DNA of 64,000 bases from the NCBI RefSeq assembly GCF_030388665.1, contig NZ_CP128846.1, positions 3,202,001 to 3,266,000 of the forward strand, in the 5' to 3' direction. This document shows positions 26,112 to 34,242 of this stretch, piece after piece. Within the stretch, counting starts at the first letter, position 1, and every line of letters begins with the position of its first letter. The position numbers and the translations under genes were made by a program. Source of the stretch: Streptomyces flavofungini (GTDB taxonomy: Bacteria > Actinomycetota > Actinomycetes > Streptomycetales > Streptomycetaceae). The notes below the pieces were generated by a model that had not been told where the DNA came from, did no database searches, and was given only the letters and a program-made list of their open reading frames with translations.

Positions 26112-27839
26112 CTACTTGACCGCGACCTGGGAGACGTCGAGGACGCCCGTCCAGTCACTGATCACGACGTTCTTGACGTCCTTGCCGTACAGGCGCTTGT
26201 AGACGGGGTGGAACAGCGGCACGTTCAGGGCCTTGGCGCCGATCTTCTTGTCGAGGGCGCCCCAGCGCTTCGCGGCGGCGGCGTGGTCGGTCAGCTTGTT
26301 GATCTCGTCGATCTCCTTGTTGACCGACTTGTCGTCCAGGAAGCTGGAGTTGAAGTTGTAGCCGTCCTCGACGATCTGGCGGCCGTCGAAGATCGGGGCG
26401 AGGAAGGGGCCGCCGGAGGGCCAGTCGGCACCCCAGTGGGCGAGGAACAGGCCGGGCTCGTCCTTGGCGTCGTGGACCTTGTCCTCGTAGTCGTTGTCCT
26501 CCAGGCCCTGGAGCTTGACGGTGATGCCGGCCTTCTTCAGGGCGTCCTGGATCGCGGTCGCGATCTCCGGGCTGGTCTCGAAGTTCTTGTCGTTGGAGTG
26601 CGTGAGCGTGATGGTCAGGCCGTCCTTGTGGCCGGCCGCCTTCAGGAGCTCCTTGGCCTTCTCCGCGTTGCCGGACGCGCCTGCCGGGAAGTGGTCGAAC
26701 TTCGTGTATCCGAAGGACTCCTGGTTCGGCAGGAAGGTGGTGGCGGGCTCGGCGAGCGAGGAGCCGCCGGCGGCGTTGATGACCGAGGTGCGGTCGACGG
26801 CGTAGGCGATGGCCTGGCGGACCTTGGGGTCGTCGAACGGCTTCACCTTCGGGTTGAAGGCGAGGTAGTTGGTGTAGCCGAAGTGGCCGGTGCCGACCTG
26901 CGCGGCGAGCTTCTTGTCGCCGGTGACCTTGGCGAGCTCGGCGGGTCCGAGGTTGGTGTCGGTGGTGATCGCGGCGGCGTCGGCGCCCTGGCTCGCGGAG
27001 AGCCGCTGGTTGATGACGGAGGAGTTGAGGCCGGAGCGCACGTCGATCTTGTCGGGGTAGGCCTTGCGCTCGGCGTCGGTCTTCGCCGACCAGTGCGGGT
27101 TGCGCTCCAGCTGGAGCCGCTCGCCGTCGCCGCTGTTCTTGACGACCTTGTAGGGGCCGGTGGAGACCGGGTGCTCCTCGTACTCGGTGCCCTTGTCCTT
27201 GGCCTTCGGCACGGGCGCGAACGACGTCTGCGTGGCCACGTAGTCGAAGTCGCCGACGGGCTTGTTGAGGCGGAAGACGATCGTCTGGTCGTCCGGCGTC
27301 TCGACGGAGTCGAGGCCCTTCTTGTCCTTGTAGGGGCCCTGGTACTTGTCGCCGCCGATGAGCCAGTCCCGCAGGAAGGGCGCGCCGCCGGACAGTTCGG
27401 CGGCGAAGGAGCGCTCGATGCCGTACTTGATGTCCTTGGTGGTGACCGGCGTGCCGTCCTCGAACTTCACGCCCTTCTTGATCTTGTACGTCCACACCGT
27501 GGCGTTCTTGCTCGGCTTGCCGAGGCTCTCGGCGAGGTCGGGGACGACCTTGGTGCCCTCGGCGCCGTCCTCGCGGTTGCGGGTGGTCAGGGTGCGGAAG
27601 ACGAGGCTCGGTACGTTGCCGCCGCCGGAGGTGTACAGGCGCGCCGGGTCGAAGTCGCTCTGCGGGTTGCTGTTGAGGACGGTGAGCGTGCCGCCCCGCT
27701 GCGGCTTGCCGCCGCCGCCCGCCTCGTTCTTGTCCTCCGGGCCCGCGCAGGCCGCGGCGCCCACGGAGAGCACGACCAGGCTGGCGGATGCCACGGCCAC
27801 CCGGCGGGATATGACGGACTTCTGACGACGCAGACGCAT
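26112..27839 (-). CDS. Peptide ABC transporter substrate-binding lipoprotein (SBP family 5)
   Basis: A 575-aa exported lipoprotein (SVGAAAC, lipidated Cys31) of the DppA/OppA family: RGGTLTVLNSNPQSDFDPARLY, TYKIKKGVKFEDGTPVTTKDIKYGIERSF. It captures peptides or similar solutes outside the membrane for the two permeases and the fused ATPase downstream. The ATG follows GAGAGG at 8 nt. The Shine-Dalgarno region can pair with an upstream CTCTCG stretch (hairpin arms at 27848-27853 and 27884-27889 in plus coordinates). A putative leader peptide lies about 200 nt upstream. The true ligand is unknown. Confidence 0.94.
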   Translation of the reverse strand: MRLRRQKSVISRRVAVASASLVVLSVGAAACAGPEDKNEAGGGGKPQRGGTLTVLNSNPQSDFDPARLYTSGGGNVPSLVFRTLTTRNREDGAEGTKVVPDLAESLGKPSKNATVWTYKIKKGVKFEDGTPVTTKDIKYGIERSFAAELSGGAPFLRDWLIGGDKYQGPYKDKKGLDSVETPDDQTIVFRLNKPVGDFDYVATQTSFAPVPKAKDKGTEYEEHPVSTGPYKVVKNSGDGERLQLERNPHWSAKTDAERKAYPDKIDVRSGLNSSVINQRLSASQGADAAAITTDTNLGPAELAKVTGDKKLAAQVGTGHFGYTNYLAFNPKVKPFDDPKVRQAIAYAVDRTSVINAAGGSSLAEPATTFLPNQESFGYTKFDHFPAGASGNAEKAKELLKAAGHKDGLTITLTHSNDKNFETSPEIATAIQDALKKAGITVKLQGLEDNDYEDKVHDAKDEPGLFLAHWGADWPSGGPFLAPIFDGRQIVEDGYNFNSSFLDDKSVNKEIDEINKLTDHAAAAKRWGALDKKIGAKALNVPLFHPVYKRLYGKDVKNVVISDWTGVLDVSQVAVK

Positions 27840-28041
27840 CGGAGTGCCTCTCGGAAAGCGAAAGAGAAAGATTCAAGGATTCGCGAGAGCCCACCCAGGG
27901 CGACGCACGCCGAGCGCGGCTTCGGGCCTGCCGAGGACCGCCGTGCGCACCGACCGTAGACGGTTGGGGCACACGGCAGGGGAAAAGGCGGCGGAGCCGG
28001 GAAAAACGAAGCAGAAGCGACGCACTCGCCGGGGGCGGGCG

Positions 28042-28134
28042 TCAGCGACAGTGAATGTCGGCCACGCAGAGCGCGGTCACGCCGAACAGCGCCAGCTCAA
28101 GGGCGGCGCTCACGGAGGCGTGACGGATCGACAT
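28042..28134 (-). CDS. Putative leaderless, Cys-containing leader peptide
   Basis: A 30-residue ORF upstream of the peptide-transporter operon. It begins MSIRHASV, has a hydrophobic middle (ELALFGVTALC) and ends ADIHCR; Cys are at residues 23 and 29. There is no Shine-Dalgarno, but a near-consensus promoter (TTGACT, 17-bp spacer, CATATT) ends 7 nt before the ATG, so transcription probably starts at the A of ATG. Short Cys-containing leader peptides ahead of sulfur or uptake operons are known in actinobacteria; whether this belongs to that class is inference. Confidence 0.55.
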   Translation of the reverse strand: MSIRHASVSAALELALFGVTALCVADIHCR

Positions 28135-28141
28135 GCGGAGA

Positions 28142-28170
28142 AATATGGACGACGTCGCGCGGAAAGTCAA
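28142..28170 (-). promoter_or_regulatory. Promoter of dpp leader (TTGACT-17-CATATT)
   Basis: On the minus strand, -35 TTGACT (28170-28165) and -10 CATATT (28147-28142) are separated by exactly 17 bp. It is among the best housekeeping-type promoters visible in the window. The expected start point coincides with the ATG at 28134. Confidence 0.7.
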
Positions 28171-28212
28171 CGCGATGCCCGGTTCGTCCCCCGTCCCGGT
28201 GCCGGGGCCGGC

Positions 28213-29706
28213 TCAACTCTCCGGGAACGCCCAGGGGTTGGCCTTGCAGCGGATTCCGTCGTGGTCGAGGAACTTGGTCTGCTGCTGCATGACCGGCGCC
28301 AGTTCGCCGTCGCGGCGGCAGTCGACGTGGCCGTAGCCGAGCCGGTGGCCGACCTCGTGGTTGATGAGCATCTGCCGGTACGGGTGGATGCGGTCGCCGT
28401 AGGTCTTGGCGCCGCGGGCCCACCGATAGGCGTTGATCATGACGCGCTCGGTGGCCGCGGAATCGCAGGACACATTCTGCTGCAGCGTGTCGAGTCCGGA
28501 TTTGGCGCACCATTTCGCGGTGGTCACAGGGCTGGCCAGCGTGATGACGAAGTCGGGTTTCCCGGAGGAGATCCGCTCGAAGGTGCGGCCGCCGCCGTGC
28601 GCCCAACTCCGCTTGTCGTTCAGGGTCTTCTGCACGGCCTGCGCGAACAGGGCGCCGTCCAGGCCCATGCCCTTCTCGACGTCGACGCGGTAGCGGAATT
28701 TCCGTCCCTTGCCCGGTGCCTTGTCGAATCCGCGGATGGCGTCGAATTCCCCGGACGCGGCGAGTTTCGCGTCCAGCGGGTATTTCTTGCCCATTTTCTC
28801 CTCGTACGTCGCCGGACGGGGCTGCGTGTCCTTGGACGGCGTGGGCCGGTTGTCCGAGCGGGACGCCGGGTCGCGCCCTTCACGGCTGTCGGCGCCCTTG
28901 TCCGCGCCCTGGGCGGGCTGGCTGTCGTCGCTGCCGCCGTCGGCGACCTGACCGGCCACGATGACGGCGAGGACGGTGGTGACGGCCGCGGCGGCGATGC
29001 CGGTGACGGTGCGGGCGCGGTTCTTCTCGCGGCCCTTGCCGGTACGGGCGTCGGGCTCGCCGTCGTCGTCGCCGTACGGGTCGGCGTCGGTGCCGCCGCC
29101 GTCACCGTCGTCGAAGCCGTCGGACTCCCAGACCGTCACGGACTCGTACGGGTCGCGGGGCGGGGTGCGCCGCGGCGGCACCGCGCGGGCGGTGAAGAGG
29201 TCCGGGTCGTCGAGGTCATCGACGGCGCCGTGCGCGCCGGTGTCGTCGAAGGCGTCCATGTAGTCGCGCCGGGGCCCGGGCGTGCGCGCGCCCGGCGGCA
29301 CGACGCCGTACCCGGCCCCCACCCGGGGCCCGGCGCCCGTGCCCGCGACCTCGCCCCAGCCGCCCCCGGCCTCCCGCTGCTCGGGGTGCCCGCCACGCAC
29401 GTGCGGGACGCCGCCGGGAGGGGTCTGGCGGGGGACGCCGCGCGGGGGCGTGTGCTGCGGGAATCCGTGGGCCGGGGTGTGCGCCGGGTCGCCGTAGGGC
29501 GGTGTGGGCAGCGGGATGCCGTGCGCGGGCGTGCCCTCGGGGGCCGTACCGCGTCTGCGGCGGCCGGAGCCGCCGCCCTGCGCGGGGGCGGCCGGAGCCG
29601 ACGGGGGCGTCCGGTTCGGCTGGGGCCCGGGGGTGGTACCCCCTATGCCGGAGGTGCTCGTGGTGTCCGAAGAGGCGGCCGGGCCGCGGCGGCTATGACG
29701 TCCCAC
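28213..29706 (-). CDS. DUF3152 membrane-anchored, metzincin-like protein
   Basis: A 497-aa protein. About 230 N-terminal cytoplasmic residues are Gly/Pro-rich with PxHTPxxG-like repeats; one membrane helix lies at about 236-256; a charged linker and a C-terminal extracellular DUF3152 domain follow. The domain ends with HEVGHRLGYGH (His450, Glu451, His454, His460) and a downstream APVMQQQ that resembles a Met-turn, as in metzincin zinc proteases. Four cysteines in the domain could form disulfides. Peptidase activity is inferred from the motif only. M. tuberculosis has, I believe, a homologue at the equivalent place (Rv3207c). Confidence 0.88.
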   Translation of the reverse strand: MGRHSRRGPAASSDTTSTSGIGGTTPGPQPNRTPPSAPAAPAQGGGSGRRRRGTAPEGTPAHGIPLPTPPYGDPAHTPAHGFPQHTPPRGVPRQTPPGGVPHVRGGHPEQREAGGGWGEVAGTGAGPRVGAGYGVVPPGARTPGPRRDYMDAFDDTGAHGAVDDLDDPDLFTARAVPPRRTPPRDPYESVTVWESDGFDDGDGGGTDADPYGDDDGEPDARTGKGREKNRARTVTGIAAAAVTTVLAVIVAGQVADGGSDDSQPAQGADKGADSREGRDPASRSDNRPTPSKDTQPRPATYEEKMGKKYPLDAKLAASGEFDAIRGFDKAPGKGRKFRYRVDVEKGMGLDGALFAQAVQKTLNDKRSWAHGGGRTFERISSGKPDFVITLASPVTTAKWCAKSGLDTLQQNVSCDSAATERVMINAYRWARGAKTYGDRIHPYRQMLINHEVGHRLGYGHVDCRRDGELAPVMQQQTKFLDHDGIRCKANPWAFPES

Positions 29707-29714
29707 GCGGCGCC

Positions 29715-30758
29715 TCAGCTCCTCGAACCCGAATCGCGATGGTCACTCACACGGCCACCATCGCGCACACCAGGCGCCTCGCTCAACTCATCCGGACCGG
29801 CCAACTCCCCGGTATCGGCCAGAAGTTCACGAATCGCGGCGGCCACGGTCTCCGGATACTCCATCATCGCCACGTGCCCCGCGTCCGGCAGCGTGAGCAG
29901 CCGGGAGTCGCGGAAGGCGGCCGCCGCCTTGCGCGCCACGCGGTACGACACGAGCAGGTCCCGGCCGCCGTAGACGAGCAGGGTCGGCGCGAGCACCCGC
30001 TCGGCCTGCCGCCACAGGCCGTGCTGGCCGCCGAGGGTGTAGGCGTTCACGATGCCGCGGGCCGACCGCGCCATCGCGTCCCAGAAGTACGGCAGGGCGA
30101 GGCGCCGCTCCATCTCGCGCACGGCCGCCCGGAATCCCTCGGGCGTGACCCGCCCCGGGTCGCCGTAACAGAGCCCGAGCACCCCGCGCACCCGCTGCTC
30201 GGCCGTCCAGTCCTTGGTGAGGCGCGTGAACAGGCCCGCGACACCGGGCACGGCGAGCAGGCCCGTCGGCATCGCCGTGCGCTGCACCCGCAGCTCCGGC
30301 AGCGCGGGCGAGATCAGCGTGAGCGTGCGCACCAGGTCCGGCCGGACCGCGGCGACGCGCGTCGACACGGCGCCGCCCAGGGAATTGGCCACCAGGTGGA
30401 CGGGGCCGCGCCCGGCGGCGTCCAGATGGCGGATGACCGCGCGGGCGTGCCCGGTGACCGAGTAGTCGCCGTCGTCCGGCGGCGGCGAGTCCCCGAAGCC
30501 GGGCAGGTCGAGGGCCTCGCAGTCCACGACGTCCTCGAGCAGCGGCATCAGCGCCGACCAGTTCTGCGAGGACCCGCCGAGCCCGTGCACGTACAGCGCG
30601 GGCGGCAGTCCGGGGCGCACCGACGGGCGCGAGCGCACGTTCAGAGTGAGCCCGGGCAGGGCGACCGAGGAGAGCCGCTCGCCCTCGGCGACGGCGACGG
30701 CGCCCGGCTTGGGGGCGGCGACAGCGGCCAGCACGGGCGGCAACTCGGTCGAAGACAT
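29715..30758 (-). CDS. Alpha/beta hydrolase
   Basis: A 347-aa hydrolase-fold protein: ALYVHGLGGSSQNW (oxyanion region), nucleophile Ser in HLVANSLGGAVS, acid Asp in LVYGGRDLLVS, base His in PDAGHVAMMEYP. It is probably an esterase or lipase-like enzyme; the substrate is unknown. It precedes the DUF3152 gene by 8 bp, so they are likely cotranscribed. No SD is present: a TAACAT -10-like hexamer ends 7 nt before the ATG, suggesting a leaderless mRNA. The C-terminal 25 residues are polar and look unstructured. Confidence 0.9.
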   Translation of the reverse strand: MSSTELPPVLAAVAAPKPGAVAVAEGERLSSVALPGLTLNVRSRPSVRPGLPPALYVHGLGGSSQNWSALMPLLEDVVDCEALDLPGFGDSPPPDDGDYSVTGHARAVIRHLDAAGRGPVHLVANSLGGAVSTRVAAVRPDLVRTLTLISPALPELRVQRTAMPTGLLAVPGVAGLFTRLTKDWTAEQRVRGVLGLCYGDPGRVTPEGFRAAVREMERRLALPYFWDAMARSARGIVNAYTLGGQHGLWRQAERVLAPTLLVYGGRDLLVSYRVARKAAAAFRDSRLLTLPDAGHVAMMEYPETVAAAIRELLADTGELAGPDELSEAPGVRDGGRVSDHRDSGSRS

Positions 30759-30861
30759 GCGGGCAATGTTACGAGACGATCACGCGTGGGATCGCGTGTT
30801 CGGCATCACAGGTCCCGTACGGATCGCGTAGCGGCCCGTGGGGGTCTTACCTAGGCTCAGG

Positions 30862-30911
30862 GGGAAGCAGCGGGAAGCAGCGTGAAGCACAGGGAACCAG
30901 CGGGAAGCAGA
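30862..30911 (+). repeat. Five imperfect 10-bp tandem repeats in a 5' leader
   Basis: Units GGGAAGCAGC, GGGAAGCAGC, GTGAAGCACA, GGGAACCAGC and GGGAAGCAGA follow each other, just downstream of a TAGGCT -10-like hexamer. They lie in the presumed untranslated leader of the small acidic protein gene. Confidence 0.8.
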
Positions 30912-30997
30912 CAAAGAGGCTCGCGAGGCATGACAGCGAGCCCCAGGGATACAGAGTCACCGCGAAGCCCCCCAGGGAAGAGAGCCGAGGAGTCCAC

Positions 30998-31219
30998 ATG
31001 AGCGTCGACCCCAGCGACCCCGACACCTTCACAGCCGAGGAGCCCGCGGCCGAGGAGAGCAGCCCGGAGACCCCGGAGGCCGACTCCGCCGAGCAGCACA
31101 CCGACCTCACCCCCGAGCGGGACGACTCCCTCCGGGACGTCGACACGGACGCGGCCAATGAGGCCGACGTGGCCGAACAGGCGCGCGTGGTGTCCCTCGA
31201 CGAGGACGACTACCGCTGA
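30998..31219 (+). CDS. Small acidic protein, unknown function
   Basis: A 73-aa protein with 28 Asp or Glu residues and almost no hydrophobic core (MSVDPSDPDTFTAEEPAAEE...VVSLDEDDYR). GAGGAG lies at a good distance before ATG 30998, so it is probably translated. It is likely disordered. The final VVSLDEDDYR is the only segment that looks like a binding motif. It is divergent from the hydrolase gene and upstream of a TetR regulator. Function not recognised. Confidence 0.75.
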   Translation: MSVDPSDPDTFTAEEPAAEESSPETPEADSAEQHTDLTPERDDSLRDVDTDAANEADVAEQARVVSLDEDDYR

Positions 31220-31409
31220 TCCGCGTGGTCCGCGGCGGCCGACAAACACACAGCTGCCCGTGTTTGCCCTGCTACGCACAGGTGCGCGGAGCTGTTGAGG
31301 GCATCCAGTCCGTGAAATTCTGCGCTCGCACCGCGCACATCACAGTTACCGAAAAGTACGATGGCGTCGCGGCGCACACCGCAGCACAAGGACGAATTTG
31401 GGAGGCGGC

Positions 31410-32051
31410 GTGACAGCCATCGAGCAGACCGAGGCGGCGCGCCCGCGGGGCACACGCCTGCCGCGCCGTGCCCGACGCAACCAGCTCCTGGGCGCGGCCC
31501 AGGAGGTCTTCGTGGCCCAGGGGTACCACGCGGCGGCCATGGACGACATCGCCGAGCGGGCAGGCGTCAGCAAGCCGGTGCTCTACCAGCACTTCCCCGG
31601 CAAGCTCGACCTCTATCTGGCCCTGCTCGACCAGCACTGCGAGAACCTGCTGCAGGCGGTGCGCACGGCGCTCGCGTCGACGACGGACAACAAGCAGCGC
31701 GTCGGCGCGACGATGGACGCCTACTTCGGGTACGTCGAGGACGACGGCGGCGCGTTCCGCCTGGTCTTCGAGTCGGACCTGACGAACGAGCCCGCGGTCC
31801 GCGAGCGCGTGGACAAGGTGACCCTGGAGTGCGCGGAGGCGATCTGCGAGGTCATCGCGGAGGACACCGGCCTCTCCAAGGCCGAGTCGATGCTCCTGGC
31901 CTCGGGGCTCGGCGGCCTCTCCCAGGTCGTCGCGCGCTACTGGCTGCACAGCGACGGGGGCGTCCCGCGCGAGAAGGCCGTGCAGCTGCTCACCTCGCTG
32001 GCCTGGCGCGGCATCGCGGGCTTCCCGCTGCACGGCGCCGAGGGTCACTGA
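31410..32051 (+). CDS. TetR-family transcriptional regulator
   Basis: A 213-aa regulator. The N-terminal HTH spans ARRNQLLGAAQEVFVAQGYH and MDDIAERAGVSKPVLYQHFP; the C-terminal helical domain would bind an effector or dimerise. GTG 31410 follows GGGAGG; the spacing is short (4 nt), and a TTG 12 nt upstream is an alternative. Neighbouring DUF3107 lies 146 bp downstream. The same pair (Rv3208, Rv3208A) occurs in M. tuberculosis. Target genes are not evident; no clear inverted repeat is seen just upstream. Confidence 0.93.
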   Translation: MTAIEQTEAARPRGTRLPRRARRNQLLGAAQEVFVAQGYHAAAMDDIAERAGVSKPVLYQHFPGKLDLYLALLDQHCENLLQAVRTALASTTDNKQRVGATMDAYFGYVEDDGGAFRLVFESDLTNEPAVRERVDKVTLECAEAICEVIAEDTGLSKAESMLLASGLGGLSQVVARYWLHSDGGVPREKAVQLLTSLAWRGIAGFPLHGAEGH

Positions 32052-32197
32052 CCGCGCGTCTGTTCCCGTCCCCCGCGGTCGCTGTGTTCGCTCCTGGCGT
32101 GCACGGCCGGAACCGATCCTGTCCCCTCTCCGGGCTAATCTGTGCTGGGTACGGCGCGGGCGACCGCGCACATCACTGACCGTCGGAGGGACAAAGC

Positions 32198-32425
32198 GTG
32201 GAGGTCAAGATCGGCGTGCAGCACGCGCCTCGCGAGATCGTTCTGGAGAGCGGTCAGAGCGTCGAGGAGGTCGAGAGCGCGGTGGCCGACGCCCTGTCGG
32301 GCAAGGCCCAGCTGCTGACTCTGGCGGACGACAAGGGCCGCAAGGTCCTGGTGCCTGCCGACCGCCTCGCGTACGTGGAGATCGGCGAGCCGACCGTGCG
32401 CAAGGTGGGCTTCGGGGCCCTGTAG
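32198..32425 (+). CDS. DUF3107 small conserved protein
   Basis: A 75-aa protein of the actinobacterial DUF3107 family (MEVKIGVQHAPREIVLESG...PTVRKVGFGAL). The predicted fold is a small beta-alpha protein. Function is not established; it is conserved next to a TetR gene in mycobacteria (Rv3208A, known as antigen TB9.4). The GTG start at 32198 has GGAGG upstream. A 42-nt perfect palindrome follows 15 bp after the stop. Confidence 0.9.
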   Translation: MEVKIGVQHAPREIVLESGQSVEEVESAVADALSGKAQLLTLADDKGRKVLVPADRLAYVEIGEPTVRKVGFGAL

Positions 32426-32440
32426 GGCCGCACGCAGGAC

Positions 32441-32482
32441 GACGGAAGGGCCCGGAGGCGATCGCCTCCGGGCCCTTCCGTC
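32441..32482. terminator. 42-nt perfect palindromic terminator hairpin
   Basis: The sequence is a perfect inverted repeat of 21-bp arms (arm includes ACGGAAGGGCCCGGAGGCGA) directly after the DUF3107 gene. It is the strongest hairpin noted in the window and very likely ends that transcript. Confidence 0.9.
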
Positions 32483-32693
32483 ATGTGCGCCGACTCCGCC
32501 GTGCGCGTCGTGCCTCGCCGTCTCCACCGTGCGCGTCGAGCCCGTCGTCGACGTCGACTCCGTGGCGGATGCGCCCAGTTCACCGCCGCATCGCACTCCG
32601 GTGCGCGGTGGGTATGGAGGGTTGCGTTCCGGCAGCCGGGGGTAAGACCGGCTACGACCGTTTTGCACCTGACCACAAGGGAGGGAACACACC

Positions 32694-32963
32694 GTGATCC
32701 TCGAAGCGCTCGGCTCCGCACTGATCGGCCTGGCCCTCGCCTGGGCGACGGCCCGCCGCCTGCCGCACCGGCTGCCCGCACGGGCCCTGGTGCTCGCGAC
32801 CGGCGTGGGCGGAGCGCTGATCGGCGCGTTCATCACGCACATGGCCCTCGGCCCCGGGAGCAGCCCCGCGACCCTGGTCGGAGCCCTGGCCGTGTCGGCC
32901 GCGCTCCTGTCCCTGCTGCTGCGCCCCACCCGCCGCCTGCACCGCCGCCAGGCCCCTGCCTGA
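32694..32963 (+). CDS. Small membrane protein, unknown
   Basis: An 89-aa hydrophobic protein with two or three membrane helices (ALGSALIGLALAWATA, ALVLATGVGGALIGAFITHMAL, LVGALAVSAALLSLLL) and a basic C-terminus RPTRRLHRRQ. AAGGGAGG lies upstream of the GTG start. No family recognised. It is a stand-alone gene between the DUF3107 terminator and the convergent ferritin-like gene. Confidence 0.75.
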   Translation: MILEALGSALIGLALAWATARRLPHRLPARALVLATGVGGALIGAFITHMALGPGSSPATLVGALAVSAALLSLLLRPTRRLHRRQAPA

Positions 32964-33059
32964 CGGCGGAGCGGAGCCACCGGCCACGCCCCGGGAGCCG
33001 GCGGGCAGCAGCCGCGAGCCGGACGTCAGGGACGCGAGCCGAAGAGGCCGGGACCCACG

Positions 33060-33108
33060 GAGCAGGAGGGTCAGGCGGCGAGGCTGAGCAGGAGGGTCAG
33101 GCGGCGAG
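33060..33108. repeat. 26-bp tandem duplication covering a stop codon
   Basis: The 23-bp sequence starting GAGCAGGAGGGTCAGGCGGC occurs at 33060-33082 and again at 33086-33108 (period 26). One copy contains the last codons and stop of the ferritin-like gene. Confidence 0.9.
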
Positions 33109-33858
33109 ACCCAGTGCCGCCATCCGCTTCGTGTGCGCCTCGGTGATCCGCGAGAACATCCGGCCGACCTCCGCCAGGTCGAACCCGTCCGCGACCCCGC
33201 CGACCAGCATCGTCGACAGGGCGTCCCGGTCCGCGACGACCCGCTGCGACTGCGAGAGCGCCTCGCCCATCAGCCGCCGCGCCCACAGCGCGAGCCGCCC
33301 GCCGACGCGCGGGTCGGCGTCGATCGCGGCCCGCACCTTCTCCACGGCGAAGCTGGCGTGGCCGGTGTCGTCGAGGACGCCGAGCACCAGGCTGCGGGTG
33401 TCGCCGTCGAGGCGCGCCGCCACCTCGCGGTAGAAGTCACTGGCGATGGAGTCGCCGACGTACGCCTTGACCAGGCCTTCGAGCCAGTCCGACGGCGCCG
33501 TCTGGCGGTGGAAGCCGTCGAGCGCCTCGACGAAGGGCTCCATCGCCGCCGTCGGCTCCTCGCCGACCGCCGCGAGCCGGTCCCGCAGCCGCTCGAAGTG
33601 GTGGAACTCGGCCGACGCCATCTTCGCCAGCTCCGCCTTGTCGCCGAGGGTCGGCGCCAGCTTCGCGTCCTCCGCGAGCCGCTCGAACGCCGCGAGCTCG
33701 CCGTAGGCGAGCGCGCCGAGCAGGTCCACGACGGCGGCGCGGTACTGCGGGTCGGCGGAGGCTGTCTTCCAGTCCTGGGCGGCGACCCCGGTGGGGGCGG
33801 CGGATCCCTTGTCCTCGTTGTCTTCGGGGGGCTGCGCGGCGGTGTCAGGCGTCTCCAT
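33097..33858 (-). CDS. Ferritin-like fold protein (MiaE-type)
   Basis: A 253-aa helical protein. Carboxylate and histidine residues typical of ferritin-like or diiron proteins appear in ALAYGELAAFERLAEDA, ASAEFHHFERLRDRL and GHASFAVEKVRAAI. Proteins of this type resemble the tRNA hydroxylase MiaE, but the substrate here is unknown. A promoter TTACGC-16-TATTGT ends 7 nt before the ATG at 33858, so the mRNA is probably leaderless. It is divergent from the DEAD-box helicase, as Rv3210c and rhlE are in M. tuberculosis. Confidence 0.85.
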   Translation of the reverse strand: METPDTAAQPPEDNEDKGSAAPTGVAAQDWKTASADPQYRAAVVDLLGALAYGELAAFERLAEDAKLAPTLGDKAELAKMASAEFHHFERLRDRLAAVGEEPTAAMEPFVEALDGFHRQTAPSDWLEGLVKAYVGDSIASDFYREVAARLDGDTRSLVLGVLDDTGHASFAVEKVRAAIDADPRVGGRLALWARRLMGEALSQSQRVVADRDALSTMLVGGVADGFDLAEVGRMFSRITEAHTKRMAALGLAA

Positions 33859-34242
33859 GAAGCGCACAATAGCCCGCCCACCGGATGGCGTAAGGGCCTG
33901 GTCAACCACTGTGACGACAGCAACGTGAGGAATTCGCCGGACACGCATGCGAGATTCCGGGGTACAGTGGTAATGCGCCCGCCGAATAATTCGACGGGCC
34001 GCATGAATGAGGATGCCCGGTCGGTGGCCCGATCGGCTCCGACCAGACAGCCCTCCAGGGCGTACGCACCGTGCGTACGGCAAGCGGAGGGACCCCCTCA
34101 GCGGTGTGAGCGCTCGAGCGTCGGCAGTGGTCCCGTACCATCCGGCTCGCCCGGCTCGTTCCAGCAGGCGGCCGGCAGTCCCCGGCACGGTCACGACCCC
34201 CAGCGTTCGCCTCGCGCCGCGTCTCACAGAAGAGGCACTGCC
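33859..34242. promoter_or_regulatory. 384-bp divergent region and structured DEAD-box leader
   Basis: Holds the ferritin-like promoter (33866-33893, minus strand) and a plus-strand leader of the helicase. Notable parts: a TACAGT hexamer near 33963, a near-perfect hairpin GCCCGCCGAA...TTCGACGGGC, and a perfect repeat CGTACGCA...TGCGTACG around 34059-34078. Long structured leaders are common in cold-induced RNA helicase genes. No gene is seen here. Confidence 0.55.

Larger units (their letters stand above)
27840..28212. other. 373-bp leader region of the dpp-type operon
   Basis: Apart from the putative leader peptide (28042-28134) and its promoter, the space holds the minus-strand leader of the binding-protein gene. 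In mRNA sense it includes a T-rich stretch TTCGTTTTTCCC followed by TTTTCCCC, a pyrimidine-rich run, and the SD-pairing arms near the start codon. No other gene is seen. Confidence 0.7.
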
